DNA of 64,000 nucleotides from an uncultured Parasphingopyxis sp. (GCA_905479515.1 CAJQMX010000025.1:1-64000); one strand, 5' to 3'. Counted from the first letter of the stretch, positions 16,821 through 26,941 are shown. Notes: generated by a model from the letters alone, not told the origin. Translations and numbers: made by a program.

Positions 16821-19082
16821 ATGCGGCAAACCACAATTTTGGGTGTGAGCGCATTCGCCCTCACCCTGTCTGCCGGCTCCGCATGGGCTCAGTCGGCAGC
16901 TTCACAGAATGAGCAGTCGGCAGATCCACAGACTGAAACGGACGATATGACCCTGGACGAGGTTGTCGTCACGGCTCGCCGCACTGAAGAGAACATCCAG
17001 AATGTCCCCGTCGCGGTGACTGCCTTCAGCCAGGAAAATCTGCGTCAACGCGGCATAGAGACCGGCACCGATCTGCAGAATTTCACGCCGTCGCTCAGTG
17101 TTGTGGGCAACACCAATCGCAACCAGGAAAACTATACGATCCGCGGAATCGGCGGAATTGGCAGCTTGGGAACAGGTGGCGGACCAGGCGTGGTCGCATA
17201 TTTCGCCGAAGTGCCCTCTACAGCGAGCGGCCCCGGCCTGCTGTTCGACCTGCAATCCATTCAGGTGCTAAAGGGGCCGCAAGGCACGCTCTTTGGGCGC
17301 AATACCACAGGCGGCGCGGTTCTGCTGGATCCTGTGAAGCCTGATTTCGAGCCAGGTGGTTATATCCAGGGCACAATCGGAAATTATAATCGCCGCAGTG
17401 GACGGGCAGCCGTCAACCTCCCCCTTAGTGACAGCTTGTCTCTACGACTGGCCGGGCAGTTCAGTCAACGAGACGGCTTCGTAACGGACATCAATACCGG
17501 TCGGGACTACAATGATCGCAACAATTTCAGCTTGCGCGCCGGCCTGTTGTTCGAGCCGAACGACCAGATCAGCAATTACACAGCCGTCAACTATGTCGAC
17601 ATCGACGAAAATGGTCCGGGCACTGTACTGTTAGCGGTCAACCCGGCAGGCCCCGCAGCCCCGCTCCTCACCCCGTTATTGACCGAACAGCAAGCACGCG
17701 GAAATGACAAGATCGCGCTTAGCGCAAATACCAAGAATCTTAGCCGGGCCTTGCTGGCGCTGAATAAAACGACGGTCCATGTGAACGATATCCTCACATT
17801 AAAAAATATCGTCAGCTACACACGAAATCAGGGGGACTTCGCGTCGGACGGTGACGCCTCTACCCTGATCATCAACGATTTGAATGGTGCCATTCCCGGT
17901 GAGTGGAACGTTGATAACGAAACCTGGACAGAAGAGCTACAAGCCCGGATGGAGTTCGGAAAACTGTCTTTCCAGACTGGCTTATTCTACTCAGACACCT
18001 CGACCAGGTCACCGCTGACCTTCGTCCAGCGCACAAATCTGGGGGCGGTCACCCTTCTGCAAGATAGCGCGCATGCCAATGACAGCTCCAAGGCTGTGTA
18101 TGGTCAATTCAGTTACGAAATGACAGATACCCTCACCGCCAATGCAGGCTATCGTTACACATGGGACGAGTTTGGGGGAGATATCAGCATCTACATCCCG
18201 GAACTCGGCAATGCCTGCGGCACCAATCCCGGATTTGTCTTCCCGGACTGCAGCCGCTCGTTCAGCGGCAAGAGTGACGGGGACACCTGGCAACTGGGTC
18301 TCGATTGGCAGGCGACATCTGAGACGCTGATATACGGTGTCAGCCGTCACGGCTACAAAAGCGGCGGGATCAATCCTTCCGTATTGCTGGTCAGCGAAAC
18401 CAGCCCGCTGTTCAACATCCGACCCGAAACGGTCACTGATGGCGAACTTGGTCTGAAGCATGATTGGACACTCTCAGGGATCAATGCCCGCACAAATTTC
18501 TCTGTCTTTTACATGAAGTACGAGGACATACAGCGCAGTGACTACGCCTTGATCGGCGGATTCAATACACAACTGATCACCAACGCCGCCGAGGCTACGG
18601 TAAAAGGTTTCGAGTTCGAAGGTATCCTGCAGCCGTCTGAACCACTGACCCTCACCGCGACCTATTCTTACAATGATGCGAGCTACGATAAATATATTGA
18701 CGGGCTCGGCGTCGATCGAAGCGGTTTCCCGTTCCAGTATGTTCCGGAAAACAAGTACAGCCTCGATGCAAAGCTGTTTCTACCGGTTCCGTCATCGCTT
18801 GGTGATGTCAGTGCTCGAGCATCCTACTCCTGGCAGGATGATCAGCAAGTCGCATCGGACCTGCAGCCGTTCGGAGTCATCCCCGCCTATGGTCTGCTGA
18901 ACTTGCGTCTGGATTGGGAACACATCGCCGGATCGGACGTCGCCGTATCGGTCTACGGGACCAATATGACGGACGAAGAGTACCGCGTGACCTCCAACGC
19001 CACCTACAACACGACCGGACTTGTCGGCGCTACTTTCGGCGACCCGCGCTTGTACGGCGTAGAACTGCGTTACAGCTGGTGA
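16821..19082 (+). CDS. TonB-dependent receptor of the glycoside locus
   Basis: 753 residues: signal peptide (AFALTLSAGSAWAQ), TonB box-like LDEVVVTARRTEENIQNVPVAVTAFS, plug with QVLKGPQGTLFGRNTTGGAVLLDP, barrel ending YGVELRYSW. GGAGG at 16808-16812 precedes the ATG. It is the first gene of a run that continues with a secreted esterase, a GH1 glucosidase, an esterase-trehalase and a sugar permease, all on the same strand with gaps below 40 bases or overlaps. Its likely job is uptake of a glycoside or sugar ester across the outer membrane; the exact ligand is inference. Confidence 0.92.
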   Translation: MRQTTILGVSAFALTLSAGSAWAQSAASQNEQSADPQTETDDMTLDEVVVTARRTEENIQNVPVAVTAFSQENLRQRGIETGTDLQNFTPSLSVVGNTNRNQENYTIRGIGGIGSLGTGGGPGVVAYFAEVPSTASGPGLLFDLQSIQVLKGPQGTLFGRNTTGGAVLLDPVKPDFEPGGYIQGTIGNYNRRSGRAAVNLPLSDSLSLRLAGQFSQRDGFVTDINTGRDYNDRNNFSLRAGLLFEPNDQISNYTAVNYVDIDENGPGTVLLAVNPAGPAAPLLTPLLTEQQARGNDKIALSANTKNLSRALLALNKTTVHVNDILTLKNIVSYTRNQGDFASDGDASTLIINDLNGAIPGEWNVDNETWTEELQARMEFGKLSFQTGLFYSDTSTRSPLTFVQRTNLGAVTLLQDSAHANDSSKAVYGQFSYEMTDTLTANAGYRYTWDEFGGDISIYIPELGNACGTNPGFVFPDCSRSFSGKSDGDTWQLGLDWQATSETLIYGVSRHGYKSGGINPSVLLVSETSPLFNIRPETVTDGELGLKHDWTLSGINARTNFSVFYMKYEDIQRSDYALIGGFNTQLITNAAEATVKGFEFEGILQPSEPLTLTATYSYNDASYDKYIDGLGVDRSGFPFQYVPENKYSLDAKLFLPVPSSLGDVSARASYSWQDDQQVASDLQPFGVIPAYGLLNLRLDWEHIAGSDVAVSVYGTNMTDEEYRVTSNATYNTTGLVGATFGDPRLYGVELRYSW

Positions 19083-19093
19083 GGAGCTCTTTG

Positions 19094-20476
19094 TTGTCTA
19101 TAAACTTTCATGACGTGCGGGTTGGAATGGTGTTTGCCGCATTGACGTTTGCGGCTCTCCTGTCTGGAGTCGGCTGCAGCAACTTGGCTGAAAGCCAGCC
19201 GCAGCCTGCGCAGGTGTCCTTCGCCGAACGGGCAGTTATCCAACAGGCGACAGACGTCGAGACGAATGTCCGCGACGACGGCGGCTTTACCCTCAACGCC
19301 AAGCTGGAAGGGGATCACTTCGCCATGGCCGTTCCTGAGAACTGGAACGGCCAGGCTCTGGTGTTTGCTCATGGATACTCATTGCCTGGCAGCTCGATCT
19401 CGGTGTCGAGAGATCCAGTCCAGAAGGATCCATCGGGCGGGTTGATGAGCGGGGCCTATGCCCAGGGCTTTGCCGTCGCGCACAGTGACTACGACAAGGC
19501 GGGGGTCGGTGTTGCCTCAGCGGTCGAAAACACACTCCGCCTTCGGGACTTCCTGAACCGGATGGGGGTCACCGACGCCTATGTGGCGGGTGCTTCCATG
19601 GGCGGCAATATCGTCATGGCAATCATCGAGACCCGACCCAATGCCTTCAAAGGCGCCTTGTCCGGATGCGGCCTCGTGGACAATTGGACCGATGAGCTTG
19701 GGCTTTTGATAGATCTTCGTGCCCTCTATACTTATTATACCGAAGGCACAAAGTATGCCCTGCCCGGTGAGATGGACCTCAATCGGTCCGCGCTATCACC
19801 AATTCCACCGACCGGCGATGGCCCCCTGAACGAACCTTTTCGACTACTGCAAATGAAGCGGATCGCCGATCCCATCGCCGACCTGTTCAAGGCAGCGAGA
19901 GATGACCCCGAAGGACAGGAAGCAGAGATTATTCACAAGATCGCCTCAATCGCCGGGGTGACGCCTGAGCCTGCTTCGCTGATTGTGCCTATAATGACTG
20001 TGTCGCTGGGCATGGACGACATGAACGCGACCTTTGGAGGTGGCATCTATGACAGTTCGGACAAGGTCTATTCGAGCTCTCTCCTGTCTACCGACGAAGC
20101 TATGGCCCTCAACCGTGACATCGGCCGTGTGCGCGCCGAGCCGGCAGCGGTGGCTTATGCTGATCGCTGGCATCGTTCGACAGGAAAGTTCAGTGTCCCA
20201 CTGATTGCGCTTCACAATCGCATCGACTCATTGGTGCCACACAGCCAGTTCGAAGGCTTGATCCGGAAAGCGGAGGCCGTCGGCACCTCCGACCAACTGC
20301 TCGCGGTTACAGTTCCAGAGGTCAAGACACCGTTGCCTGGCACCGGGCTGGAAGGTCTGGCTCATTGCGGCTTCACACCGGCTCAACTTGATGCGGCGTT
20401 CAACGCGCTCCAGACATGGACCACTACAAACCAGAAGCCATCGCTGGTTTTGCCAGCCACAACTGTGGAGCCCTGA
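19094..20476 (+). CDS. Secreted alpha/beta hydrolase (esterase-like)
   Basis: About 460 residues. A hydrophobic leader ending in LLSGVGC suggests a lipoprotein or secreted protein, although the lipobox is imperfect. The alpha/beta-hydrolase core is seen as WNGQALVFAHGYSLPGSS (oxyanion loop), AYVAGASMGGNIVMAI (nucleophile elbow with Ser) and a C-terminal EGLAHCGF (candidate His). GAGGAG at 19081-19086 points to a TTG start at 19094 (or 19091); ATG at 19127 is the conservative alternative. It lies between a TonB receptor and a glucosidase, so it probably removes an acyl group from the imported glycoside. The substrate is not determinable. Confidence 0.78.
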   Translation: MSINFHDVRVGMVFAALTFAALLSGVGCSNLAESQPQPAQVSFAERAVIQQATDVETNVRDDGGFTLNAKLEGDHFAMAVPENWNGQALVFAHGYSLPGSSISVSRDPVQKDPSGGLMSGAYAQGFAVAHSDYDKAGVGVASAVENTLRLRDFLNRMGVTDAYVAGASMGGNIVMAIIETRPNAFKGALSGCGLVDNWTDELGLLIDLRALYTYYTEGTKYALPGEMDLNRSALSPIPPTGDGPLNEPFRLLQMKRIADPIADLFKAARDDPEGQEAEIIHKIASIAGVTPEPASLIVPIMTVSLGMDDMNATFGGGIYDSSDKVYSSSLLSTDEAMALNRDIGRVRAEPAAVAYADRWHRSTGKFSVPLIALHNRIDSLVPHSQFEGLIRKAEAVGTSDQLLAVTVPEVKTPLPGTGLEGLAHCGFTPAQLDAAFNALQTWTTTNQKPSLVLPATTVEP

Positions 20477-20511
20477 GCAGATAGCAATCTGCAGAAAGGA
20501 CTGAGCGGCCC

Positions 20512-21867
20512 ATGACATCGACTTTCCTGAACCGCCGCAATTTCATGAGCGCAGGCGCTTTCGCGGCCATGCTTGCTGCTCGGCCAGCTATTCTGACTGA
20601 GACCGCCAAGGCAGGCACGCCAAACGAAGAAGCCGTGTCACCATTTCTGTGGGGAGCAGCCACCGCCGGTCACCAGGTTGAAGGCAATAATATTGCCAGT
20701 GACATCTGGCTACTTGAACAGGTCGAGCCGACATTGTTCAGTGAACCGTCCGGCGATGCTTGCGACAGCTTCGAACGCTGGCATGAAGATGTCGAACTTG
20801 TCCGGTCTCTCAGTCTCAACGCCTACCGTTTTTCCATCGAGTGGTCGCGGGTGGAGCCTGCGGAGGGACAGGTCTCCCTTTCGGCGTTGCAACATTATCA
20901 GCGAATGGTTGTAGCCTGTCGCAAGGCGGGGCTGGCCCCAATTATCACTTTGAGCCATTTCACTTCGCCCCGCTGGTTTGCTGCAAAAGGAGGCTGGCTG
21001 CATCCCGACGCGCCCGCAACGTTCGCGCGACATTGCGAGCGTGTTATTCGGCATCTGGGTAATGACGTCAGTCATGTCATCACCTTCAACGAGCCAAACC
21101 TCCAGCTTCTGGGGGAATGGGGACGAACGCCCGATCCCGTGGTCCGCCAAACCATGAAGGACATGCTGGCATCAGCTGCGCACGCCAGCGGATCTGATCA
21201 ATTCTCACTCATGAATACCGGTGACGCCGCTACGATGGTGGCGCCGGTTCTGGAAGCACACAAACGCGCGCGGCAGGTTATCAAGAATGTCTGCGGCGAC
21301 CTTCCGGTCGGCATGACCCTCGCGATCCCTGATGACCAGGGTGTCGGACCTGACAACCGCCTGGAAGACAAGCGAGCTGCAGTTTACGCCCCATTTCTTG
21401 ACGTTGCCCAAAATGACGACTTTCTCGGCGTCCAGACCTACAGTCGAAGCCTGATAGGGCCAGAGGGCCCCTTGCCTGTGCCTGAAAGTGCCGAACAGAC
21501 CCAAACCGGGGACGAGTTTTATCCGCAGGCCATCGGTGCCTCGATCCGTTACGCCCATGGCCAGACCGGCGTGCCCATCCTTGTAACCGAGAACGGACTT
21601 GCCACCGAAGATGACAGCCAGCGCGCGCGCTTCATCCGCGCCGCCACGGCCTCAGTCATTGAAGCTCGTGATGAGGGCATACCTGTCCTTGGATATCTAC
21701 ACTGGTCCCTGCTTGATAATTTCGAGTGGTTTGCTGGCTATGGCCCGAAATTCGGCCTGGTGGCAGTTGATCGCAAAACCTTTAAACGCACGATCAAGCC
21801 CTCCGCCAATATCCTGGCCAGTATCGCCCGTTCCGATCTGTCGCAACGAAAAAGGGGGCCGACCTGA
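20512..21867 (+). CDS. Glycoside hydrolase family 1 (beta-glucosidase-like), Tat-exported
   Basis: 451 residues. The N-terminus FLNRRNFMSAGAFAAML is a twin-arginine signal. GH1 motifs follow: FLWGAATAGHQVEG, AYRFSIEWSRVEP, ITFNEPN with the acid/base Glu near residue 194, and ILVTENGLA with the nucleophile Glu near residue 360. The end is GYLHWSLLDNFEWFAGYGPKFGLVAVD. All catalytic residues are present, so it should be an active retaining beta-glycosidase, most simply a beta-glucosidase in the periplasm. Its stop overlaps the start of the next gene by one base, showing coupling to the esterase-trehalase. Confidence 0.92.
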   Translation: MTSTFLNRRNFMSAGAFAAMLAARPAILTETAKAGTPNEEAVSPFLWGAATAGHQVEGNNIASDIWLLEQVEPTLFSEPSGDACDSFERWHEDVELVRSLSLNAYRFSIEWSRVEPAEGQVSLSALQHYQRMVVACRKAGLAPIITLSHFTSPRWFAAKGGWLHPDAPATFARHCERVIRHLGNDVSHVITFNEPNLQLLGEWGRTPDPVVRQTMKDMLASAAHASGSDQFSLMNTGDAATMVAPVLEAHKRARQVIKNVCGDLPVGMTLAIPDDQGVGPDNRLEDKRAAVYAPFLDVAQNDDFLGVQTYSRSLIGPEGPLPVPESAEQTQTGDEFYPQAIGASIRYAHGQTGVPILVTENGLATEDDSQRARFIRAATASVIEARDEGIPVLGYLHWSLLDNFEWFAGYGPKFGLVAVDRKTFKRTIKPSANILASIARSDLSQRKRGPT

Positions 21868-24569
21868 TGTCGAAGTTCACCGCTCAAGGCATCGCCTTAA
21901 TTCTTGCATGGCTCGCATTTATCGAGCCGGTGGGCTTTGCCCAGACGCCCTCGATGGACGCAGAGACAGAAGATCCCGCGACGGTGCATCTGCCACCAAT
22001 TGTTCTGCCTTTTTCAAACTTCGCCAGCGCTGAGGCGCGCGCGCTGACCGGAAGATTGTTGCATCAACCGCCCTTCGAATTCGGAGATGATATTGCGAAG
22101 GCCCGCGAACACTATGGTCATTATAATGATGACCGCCTCGCCGAAATGCGGGCCCTGTATTCAACGCACGAAGAGCGCCGGGTCATGGGCGGTGTTCCGG
22201 TTGATGTCGTCGTTCCCGCTGAGGGCGTCTCCAGACGTAATTCACATAATGTCCTGATTAATGTTCACGGCGGGGCATGGATGTGGGGGTCCGGCAGCGG
22301 AGCCCTGGTCGAAGCCATCCCGATTGCATCAGTGGGACGTATTAAAGTCGTCACGGTCGATTATCGTCTTGCGCCGGAACACACCTACCCTTCAGCGTCG
22401 GAAGACGTAGCTGCAGTTTACCGAGACTTGCTGAAAACATATCCGCCCGAAAATATTGGCTTGTACGGCTGCTCCGCCGGCGGAGTTATAGTCGCCCAGG
22501 CCACTGCGTGGTTCCAGACCCACGATCTGCCGGTACCTGGCGCGATTGGCACGTTCTGCGGCACAGGTTCGGGCTATGGCGGCGATAGTATCTTTCTTGG
22601 TCAGGCCATGACCGGGGGCGCCCCGCCTCCCCCGGCTGCAGCCAGATCTGTTGGAATTCCCAACCCATACATGGCGGGTGTGGAACTGGACAACCCCGAG
22701 GCCTATCCAGCAACGGACGACATAGTTCTCAGACGTTTTCCACCCACCCTTTTGCTTGCAGGCGGTCGTGACTTTGCCGCATCGACCCTGACGACGATGC
22801 ATCGCCGGCTGGCCGCTGTCGGCGTTGAGTCAGACCTCTTCCTGTTCGATGGTCTGGGGCACGCTTTTTTTGTCTGGCCCGAATTGCCGGAGTCCAGAGA
22901 AGCCTACGGTCTGATCGCTGAATTTTTTGACCGTCATCTGGCGCTCGCTCCGGAGGCGACGGAGACATCAAGTCCCGCCCGGACGATCGACAGCACTGCG
23001 CTACCCACAGCTCACAAAACGGTCCGAACCCCGGCCGATCTCTATGGGCCCCTGTTTGAAGCGGTACAGAGAGCGAAGATATTCTCGGATGGAAAGACCT
23101 TCGTGGATGCTACGGCACGTTTTCCCGCCGGGCAGATCATGGACGATTATGTGCGCGAACAGCCACAGACAAAGGCGGCCTTGCGTGCGTTCGTCACCGC
23201 CCGGTTTGATGTTCCTGAGACCCTCCCTCCTGCACCAGTCGCCGGGCCTGTTGCCAAGGGGATGTCCTTGAAGGCTCACATCACTGCGCTCTGGCCGATA
23301 TTGACCCGCCCCGCACTTGAGCCCCTCGCGGGATCCTCTGCCCTGGCTTTACCCTCGCCTTATGTGGTGCCGGGCGGACGGTTCCGGGAGATATATTACT
23401 GGGACAGCTATTTCACCATGTTGGGCCTCAAGGCCGATGACCAGCAGCCCCTCGTCGAGTCCATGATAGATAATTTTCAGTCGCTGATTGCCATCCACGG
23501 ACATATTCCTAATGGGGCAAGAACCTATTATGTCAGCCGCTCCCAGCCGCCATTTTTCGCTCTCATGGTCGGACTGTCGGACCGCTCCGATCCTGAGAGC
23601 CTCACCCAGCAGCTACAAGCCTTGCGTAGCGAGTACGCTTTCTGGATGGACGGGGCAGAATGTCTGGATGACACGGGGGCCTGCAAGCATGTCGTGGCGA
23701 TGCCGGATGGCAGCCTGCTTAACCGTTACTGGGACGCCCGCGACACGCCCCGTGACGAATCCTGGGCTGAGGATGTGGCAACGGCCGAGAGCACAACATC
23801 CCGCTCAGCGCCCGATCTCTATCGCGATTTGCGATCCGGCGCTGAAAGTGGTTGGGATTTCAGCTCCCGCTGGCTGGAGGATCCGCAGGACCTGTCGACC
23901 ATTCGCACGACGCATATCGTCCCGATTGATTTGAACAGCCTGCTCTGGACTCTGGAACAGACGATCGCAGAACATTGCCGACTGCTGGCCGACAGCAAGT
24001 GTGCACACGATTACGATGATCGGTCAGTGCACCGCAAAGAGGCGATCAACCGCTATCTTTGGAGCGACGAGCATGAACGCTTCGGGGACTGGGACCGGGA
24101 AACCGGCCGGATGACGGCCAGCATCTCGGCGGCCGGTCTGTATCCGTTGTTCACAGGTTTGGCGAGCACGTCCCAAGCCAGTGTAATGGCGCGCCTGACC
24201 GAAAAAGTGATGGTCGCCCCTGGCGGCTTGCGCACGACGGCGCTCTCTACAGGCCAGCAATGGGACGCCCCCAACGGATGGGCCCCCCTTCAATGGGTCG
24301 CGATCTCGGGTCTGGAGAGGTATGGCCATGAGGCGCAGGCAAAAACCATTGCAACCCGCTGGCTATGCACTGTTGACCGCGTCTACCGCAAGACCGGCAA
24401 GATACTTGAGAAATATGACATTGAGCAACAACGGCCAGGTGGGGGCGGCGAATACCCTCTTCAGGACGGTTTTGGATGGACAAACGGCGTCACACGCGTC
24501 CTGCTTGATCGCTATCCTGACGCCCTGACCCACGCTACAGAAACACCAACCGACACGTCGTGCCCATGA
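21867..24569 (+). CDS. Fused esterase (alpha/beta hydrolase) and trehalase (GH37)
   Basis: One uninterrupted 900-residue frame. Residues 1-25 form a signal peptide ending GFA. Residues about 100-360 are a hormone-sensitive-lipase-type esterase: HGGAWMWG near 134, DYRLAPEHTYPSA near 165, YGCSAGG with Ser near 203, GGRD near 302 and GLGHAFF with His near 332. After a Thr/Pro-rich linker (about 361-390), residues 390-890 are a GH37 trehalase: PGGRFREIYYWDSYF near 502, RDESWAEDVATAE with the candidate catalytic Asp, QWDAPNGWAP near 798 and GGGGEYPLQDGFGWTNG with the candidate base Glu. Both halves look catalytically complete. The order suggests deacylation and hydrolysis of an acylated trehalose in the periplasm, which is inference. 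Confidence 0.88.
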   Translation: MSKFTAQGIALILAWLAFIEPVGFAQTPSMDAETEDPATVHLPPIVLPFSNFASAEARALTGRLLHQPPFEFGDDIAKAREHYGHYNDDRLAEMRALYSTHEERRVMGGVPVDVVVPAEGVSRRNSHNVLINVHGGAWMWGSGSGALVEAIPIASVGRIKVVTVDYRLAPEHTYPSASEDVAAVYRDLLKTYPPENIGLYGCSAGGVIVAQATAWFQTHDLPVPGAIGTFCGTGSGYGGDSIFLGQAMTGGAPPPPAAARSVGIPNPYMAGVELDNPEAYPATDDIVLRRFPPTLLLAGGRDFAASTLTTMHRRLAAVGVESDLFLFDGLGHAFFVWPELPESREAYGLIAEFFDRHLALAPEATETSSPARTIDSTALPTAHKTVRTPADLYGPLFEAVQRAKIFSDGKTFVDATARFPAGQIMDDYVREQPQTKAALRAFVTARFDVPETLPPAPVAGPVAKGMSLKAHITALWPILTRPALEPLAGSSALALPSPYVVPGGRFREIYYWDSYFTMLGLKADDQQPLVESMIDNFQSLIAIHGHIPNGARTYYVSRSQPPFFALMVGLSDRSDPESLTQQLQALRSEYAFWMDGAECLDDTGACKHVVAMPDGSLLNRYWDARDTPRDESWAEDVATAESTTSRSAPDLYRDLRSGAESGWDFSSRWLEDPQDLSTIRTTHIVPIDLNSLLWTLEQTIAEHCRLLADSKCAHDYDDRSVHRKEAINRYLWSDEHERFGDWDRETGRMTASISAAGLYPLFTGLASTSQASVMARLTEKVMVAPGGLRTTALSTGQQWDAPNGWAPLQWVAISGLERYGHEAQAKTIATRWLCTVDRVYRKTGKILEKYDIEQQRPGGGGEYPLQDGFGWTNGVTRVLLDRYPDALTHATETPTDTSCP

Positions 24570-25876
24570 ACAGTTCACCTCGTCTTGAACCTCGCATCGA
24601 CCAGTTTTCTGGAAGCGCACCTGAAGGGCATGTTGCTTATCTGCAGTGGTTCGTGTTCGGCCTGTTCTTCGTTTTCGGAGGCATCACCAGCCTGAACGAT
24701 GTTCTGGTTCCCAAACTGAAAGAATTGTTTGAACTCAACTATTTTCAGGCAATGCTGATTCAGACAGCTTTCTTTGCCGCTTATTTCGTAGTTTCTCTGC
24801 CTGCAGCAATATTGGTACAGAAAATCGGCTATATGCGCGGAGCAGTGGTCGGTCTTCTTATAATGATGGTCGGTTGCCTTCTATTCATTCCTGCAGCAAA
24901 TTTCGGACTCTTCATCGCCTTTCTGGGCGCGCTGTTCGTACTCGCTACCGGGGTTACCCTCGTCCAGGTCGTCGCGAACCCCCTGATTTCAATGCTGGGC
25001 AAGCCGACGACCGCACCAAGCCGCCTGACATTCGCTCAAGCTTTCAACTCGCTGGGGACAACGGTCTTTCCGTGGGTCGGAGCCACATTAATTCTGGGGT
25101 CGCTGGCGAGCGTTAGCGCATCCGAGCTAAGCGGCGAGGCTCTCGCCGTCTATCGCGCAACAGAGTCCGCCGTCATTAAGCATGCCTATCTTGGTATTGG
25201 TGCGGCCCTGGCAGTCGTTGCGCTCGTCGTTTGGCTAAATCGTAACAGGCTGATCGAAGAGAAGGCGCCTCGCGTTGACCTCTCAAGTTCATTTAGTCTG
25301 TTAAAGCGCCCGCGGTTTGCGTTTGGTGCCTTGGGTATTTTCGTCTATGTCGGCGCTGAGGTCGCGGTGGCTAGCTTGATGACCAACTATCTGATGCAAG
25401 CCGACACGCTCGCCCTGTCGGCGCAGGACGCGGGTGAACGTCTGGCGTTATATTGGGGCGGCGCCCTTGTCGGGCGCTTTATCGGCGCATTCCTCATGCG
25501 CTTCATTCCGCCATGGAAGGTGCTGGTAGTCGTGGGACTTGGTGCGATCGGCCTCATTGCCGTCTCGGTTTTTACGACCAATACGGTGTCTGGATATGCA
25601 CTTCTGGCCGTTGGCCTCTTTAACGCTATCATGTTCCCGACAATCTTTACCTTGGCCTCTGCTGGGCTCGGAAACCGGGCTGCCGAGGGCTCCGGCATTA
25701 TCTGTATGGCTATCGTAGGCGGTGCCGTTATTCCGCCGCTGACAGGACTTGTCGCTGACATGGCCACGTTACGAGCTGCCCTGCTCATTCCGGTCGTGTG
25801 CTATTTTGTCATCGCACTTTATGCCCTCTTCTGTCGTTCTGATCAGACACAGTCCAAAACCCTCCCTCTCATTTAG
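24566..25876 (+). CDS. FucP-like sugar MFS transporter
   Basis: About 436 residues, twelve hydrophobic segments. The N-terminal half has the FucP/GluP-type pattern: FVFGGITSLNDVLVPKLKELFELNYFQAMLIQTAFFAAYFVVSLPAA and later LVQVVANPLISMLG and FAQAFNSLGT. These carriers move fucose, glucose, galactose or related sugars with protons across the inner membrane. ATG at 24566 overlaps the trehalase stop (ATGA), so it is co-translated; a GTG two codons earlier is possible. It probably imports the glucose released by the GH1 and GH37 enzymes, completing the uptake pathway. Confidence 0.88.
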   Translation: MNSSPRLEPRIDQFSGSAPEGHVAYLQWFVFGLFFVFGGITSLNDVLVPKLKELFELNYFQAMLIQTAFFAAYFVVSLPAAILVQKIGYMRGAVVGLLIMMVGCLLFIPAANFGLFIAFLGALFVLATGVTLVQVVANPLISMLGKPTTAPSRLTFAQAFNSLGTTVFPWVGATLILGSLASVSASELSGEALAVYRATESAVIKHAYLGIGAALAVVALVVWLNRNRLIEEKAPRVDLSSSFSLLKRPRFAFGALGIFVYVGAEVAVASLMTNYLMQADTLALSAQDAGERLALYWGGALVGRFIGAFLMRFIPPWKVLVVVGLGAIGLIAVSVFTTNTVSGYALLAVGLFNAIMFPTIFTLASAGLGNRAAEGSGIICMAIVGGAVIPPLTGLVADMATLRAALLIPVVCYFVIALYALFCRSDQTQSKTLPLI

Positions 25877-25921
25877 ACGTCCGCCTGCCGCTTTACGAAA
25901 ACTTGTCAGCTTGTGCCGACA

Positions 25922-26941
25922 TCAGGTGGATCTGTGTGCCACGACGCGCAGGGCAGGATCGATCCAGGCCAACGGAGCATCGTCGAAGCCGAAAACCTGT
26001 GTCGAAACATCTTGAGGCTTGAATGCCCCAGCGCAGCAGAGCGCGGCAACGGGCTCCATCTGCGCGCGACAATTTGGTCGACCGGTTCGATAATGAAGGC
26101 CTTTGCTATATGCTTCCATGAAGGGGGCAGAAGACAGCTCCCCGAAATGTATCGAACAGCTCGTCACGCAGCCCTCTGGCTCTACGTAGCGGAAGGCTTC
26201 AATGAGCGCTTCGGGGGCAACAGATGAATCGACGATGATTTCGTAAAGCCCATCCGGCTCTGCCTGGCCTCGCTTTATCGGATTTGCGCCGAATTTTGCG
26301 GCTTCACAGAGCCGCACATCATCACTATCGAAGAAATCTACGCTTTGCGCCCCCATCGCCACCGCGATACCTGCTGCATATATTCCGATAACTTCCGGCA
26401 ATCCACCAATGACCAATACACGTGCGCCCGGGCGTTCGGTCAAATAGGGGCCAACACAGCGATAAGCATCAAGCGCCATGTCAGAAAACCCGATCCACTC
26501 GACAGGGTCGGCACCATCTGGCAGTGGAAACAACATCGCATCGGCAAATGGTACCCGCACCAGATCAGCTGCTCCACACCCATAACCGCCTTCGCGGCCC
26601 ATCCCGTATGACGCGCCGAACGGCACAGACTGACAGCGTCCCGTAAATCCGCGACGACAATTGCGGCAAACCCCGCAACTGATCTGTGCTGGCACAACGA
26701 CCCTGTCGCCAGGCTTGAACCGCTTTACACAGTCGCCGATGTCTGTGACCACGCCGATGACCTCATGACCAATCGGCTCACCTCGACCAAGCGGCGCGAC
26801 ACCGCGAACATATCCAACGTCGAGGTCGCAGCGGCCAATTACCAATGGCTTTACGACAGCCTCTATACCGGCCATGACCTGCGCATCACTAGTTTCGCGC
26901 CATTCAACCTTGTTGGGTTCGACAAAACAGAGCTGTTTCAT
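25922..26941 (-). CDS. Zinc-dependent alcohol dehydrogenase (MDR family)
   Basis: 339 residues. Catalytic-zinc ligands are suggested by VIGRCDLDVGYV and GHEVIGVV; the structural-zinc lobe has four Cys (CGVCRNCRRGFTGRC). The cofactor strand is ARVLVIGGLPEVIGIYAAGIAVAMGA, and the protein ends in a Rossmann domain. An open frame continues upstream to a TTG at 27025, but MKQLCFVEPNKVEWRE at 26941 is the typical MDR start. The gene is convergent with the sugar permease. GATTGC-TT-GCAATC at 27014-27027 upstream may be a regulator site. Substrate unknown; formaldehyde, threonine or sugar-alcohol dehydrogenases all share this layout. Confidence 0.82.
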   Translation of the reverse strand: MKQLCFVEPNKVEWRETSDAQVMAGIEAVVKPLVIGRCDLDVGYVRGVAPLGRGEPIGHEVIGVVTDIGDCVKRFKPGDRVVVPAQISCGVCRNCRRGFTGRCQSVPFGASYGMGREGGYGCGAADLVRVPFADAMLFPLPDGADPVEWIGFSDMALDAYRCVGPYLTERPGARVLVIGGLPEVIGIYAAGIAVAMGAQSVDFFDSDDVRLCEAAKFGANPIKRGQAEPDGLYEIIVDSSVAPEALIEAFRYVEPEGCVTSCSIHFGELSSAPFMEAYSKGLHYRTGRPNCRAQMEPVAALCCAGAFKPQDVSTQVFGFDDAPLAWIDPALRVVAHRST

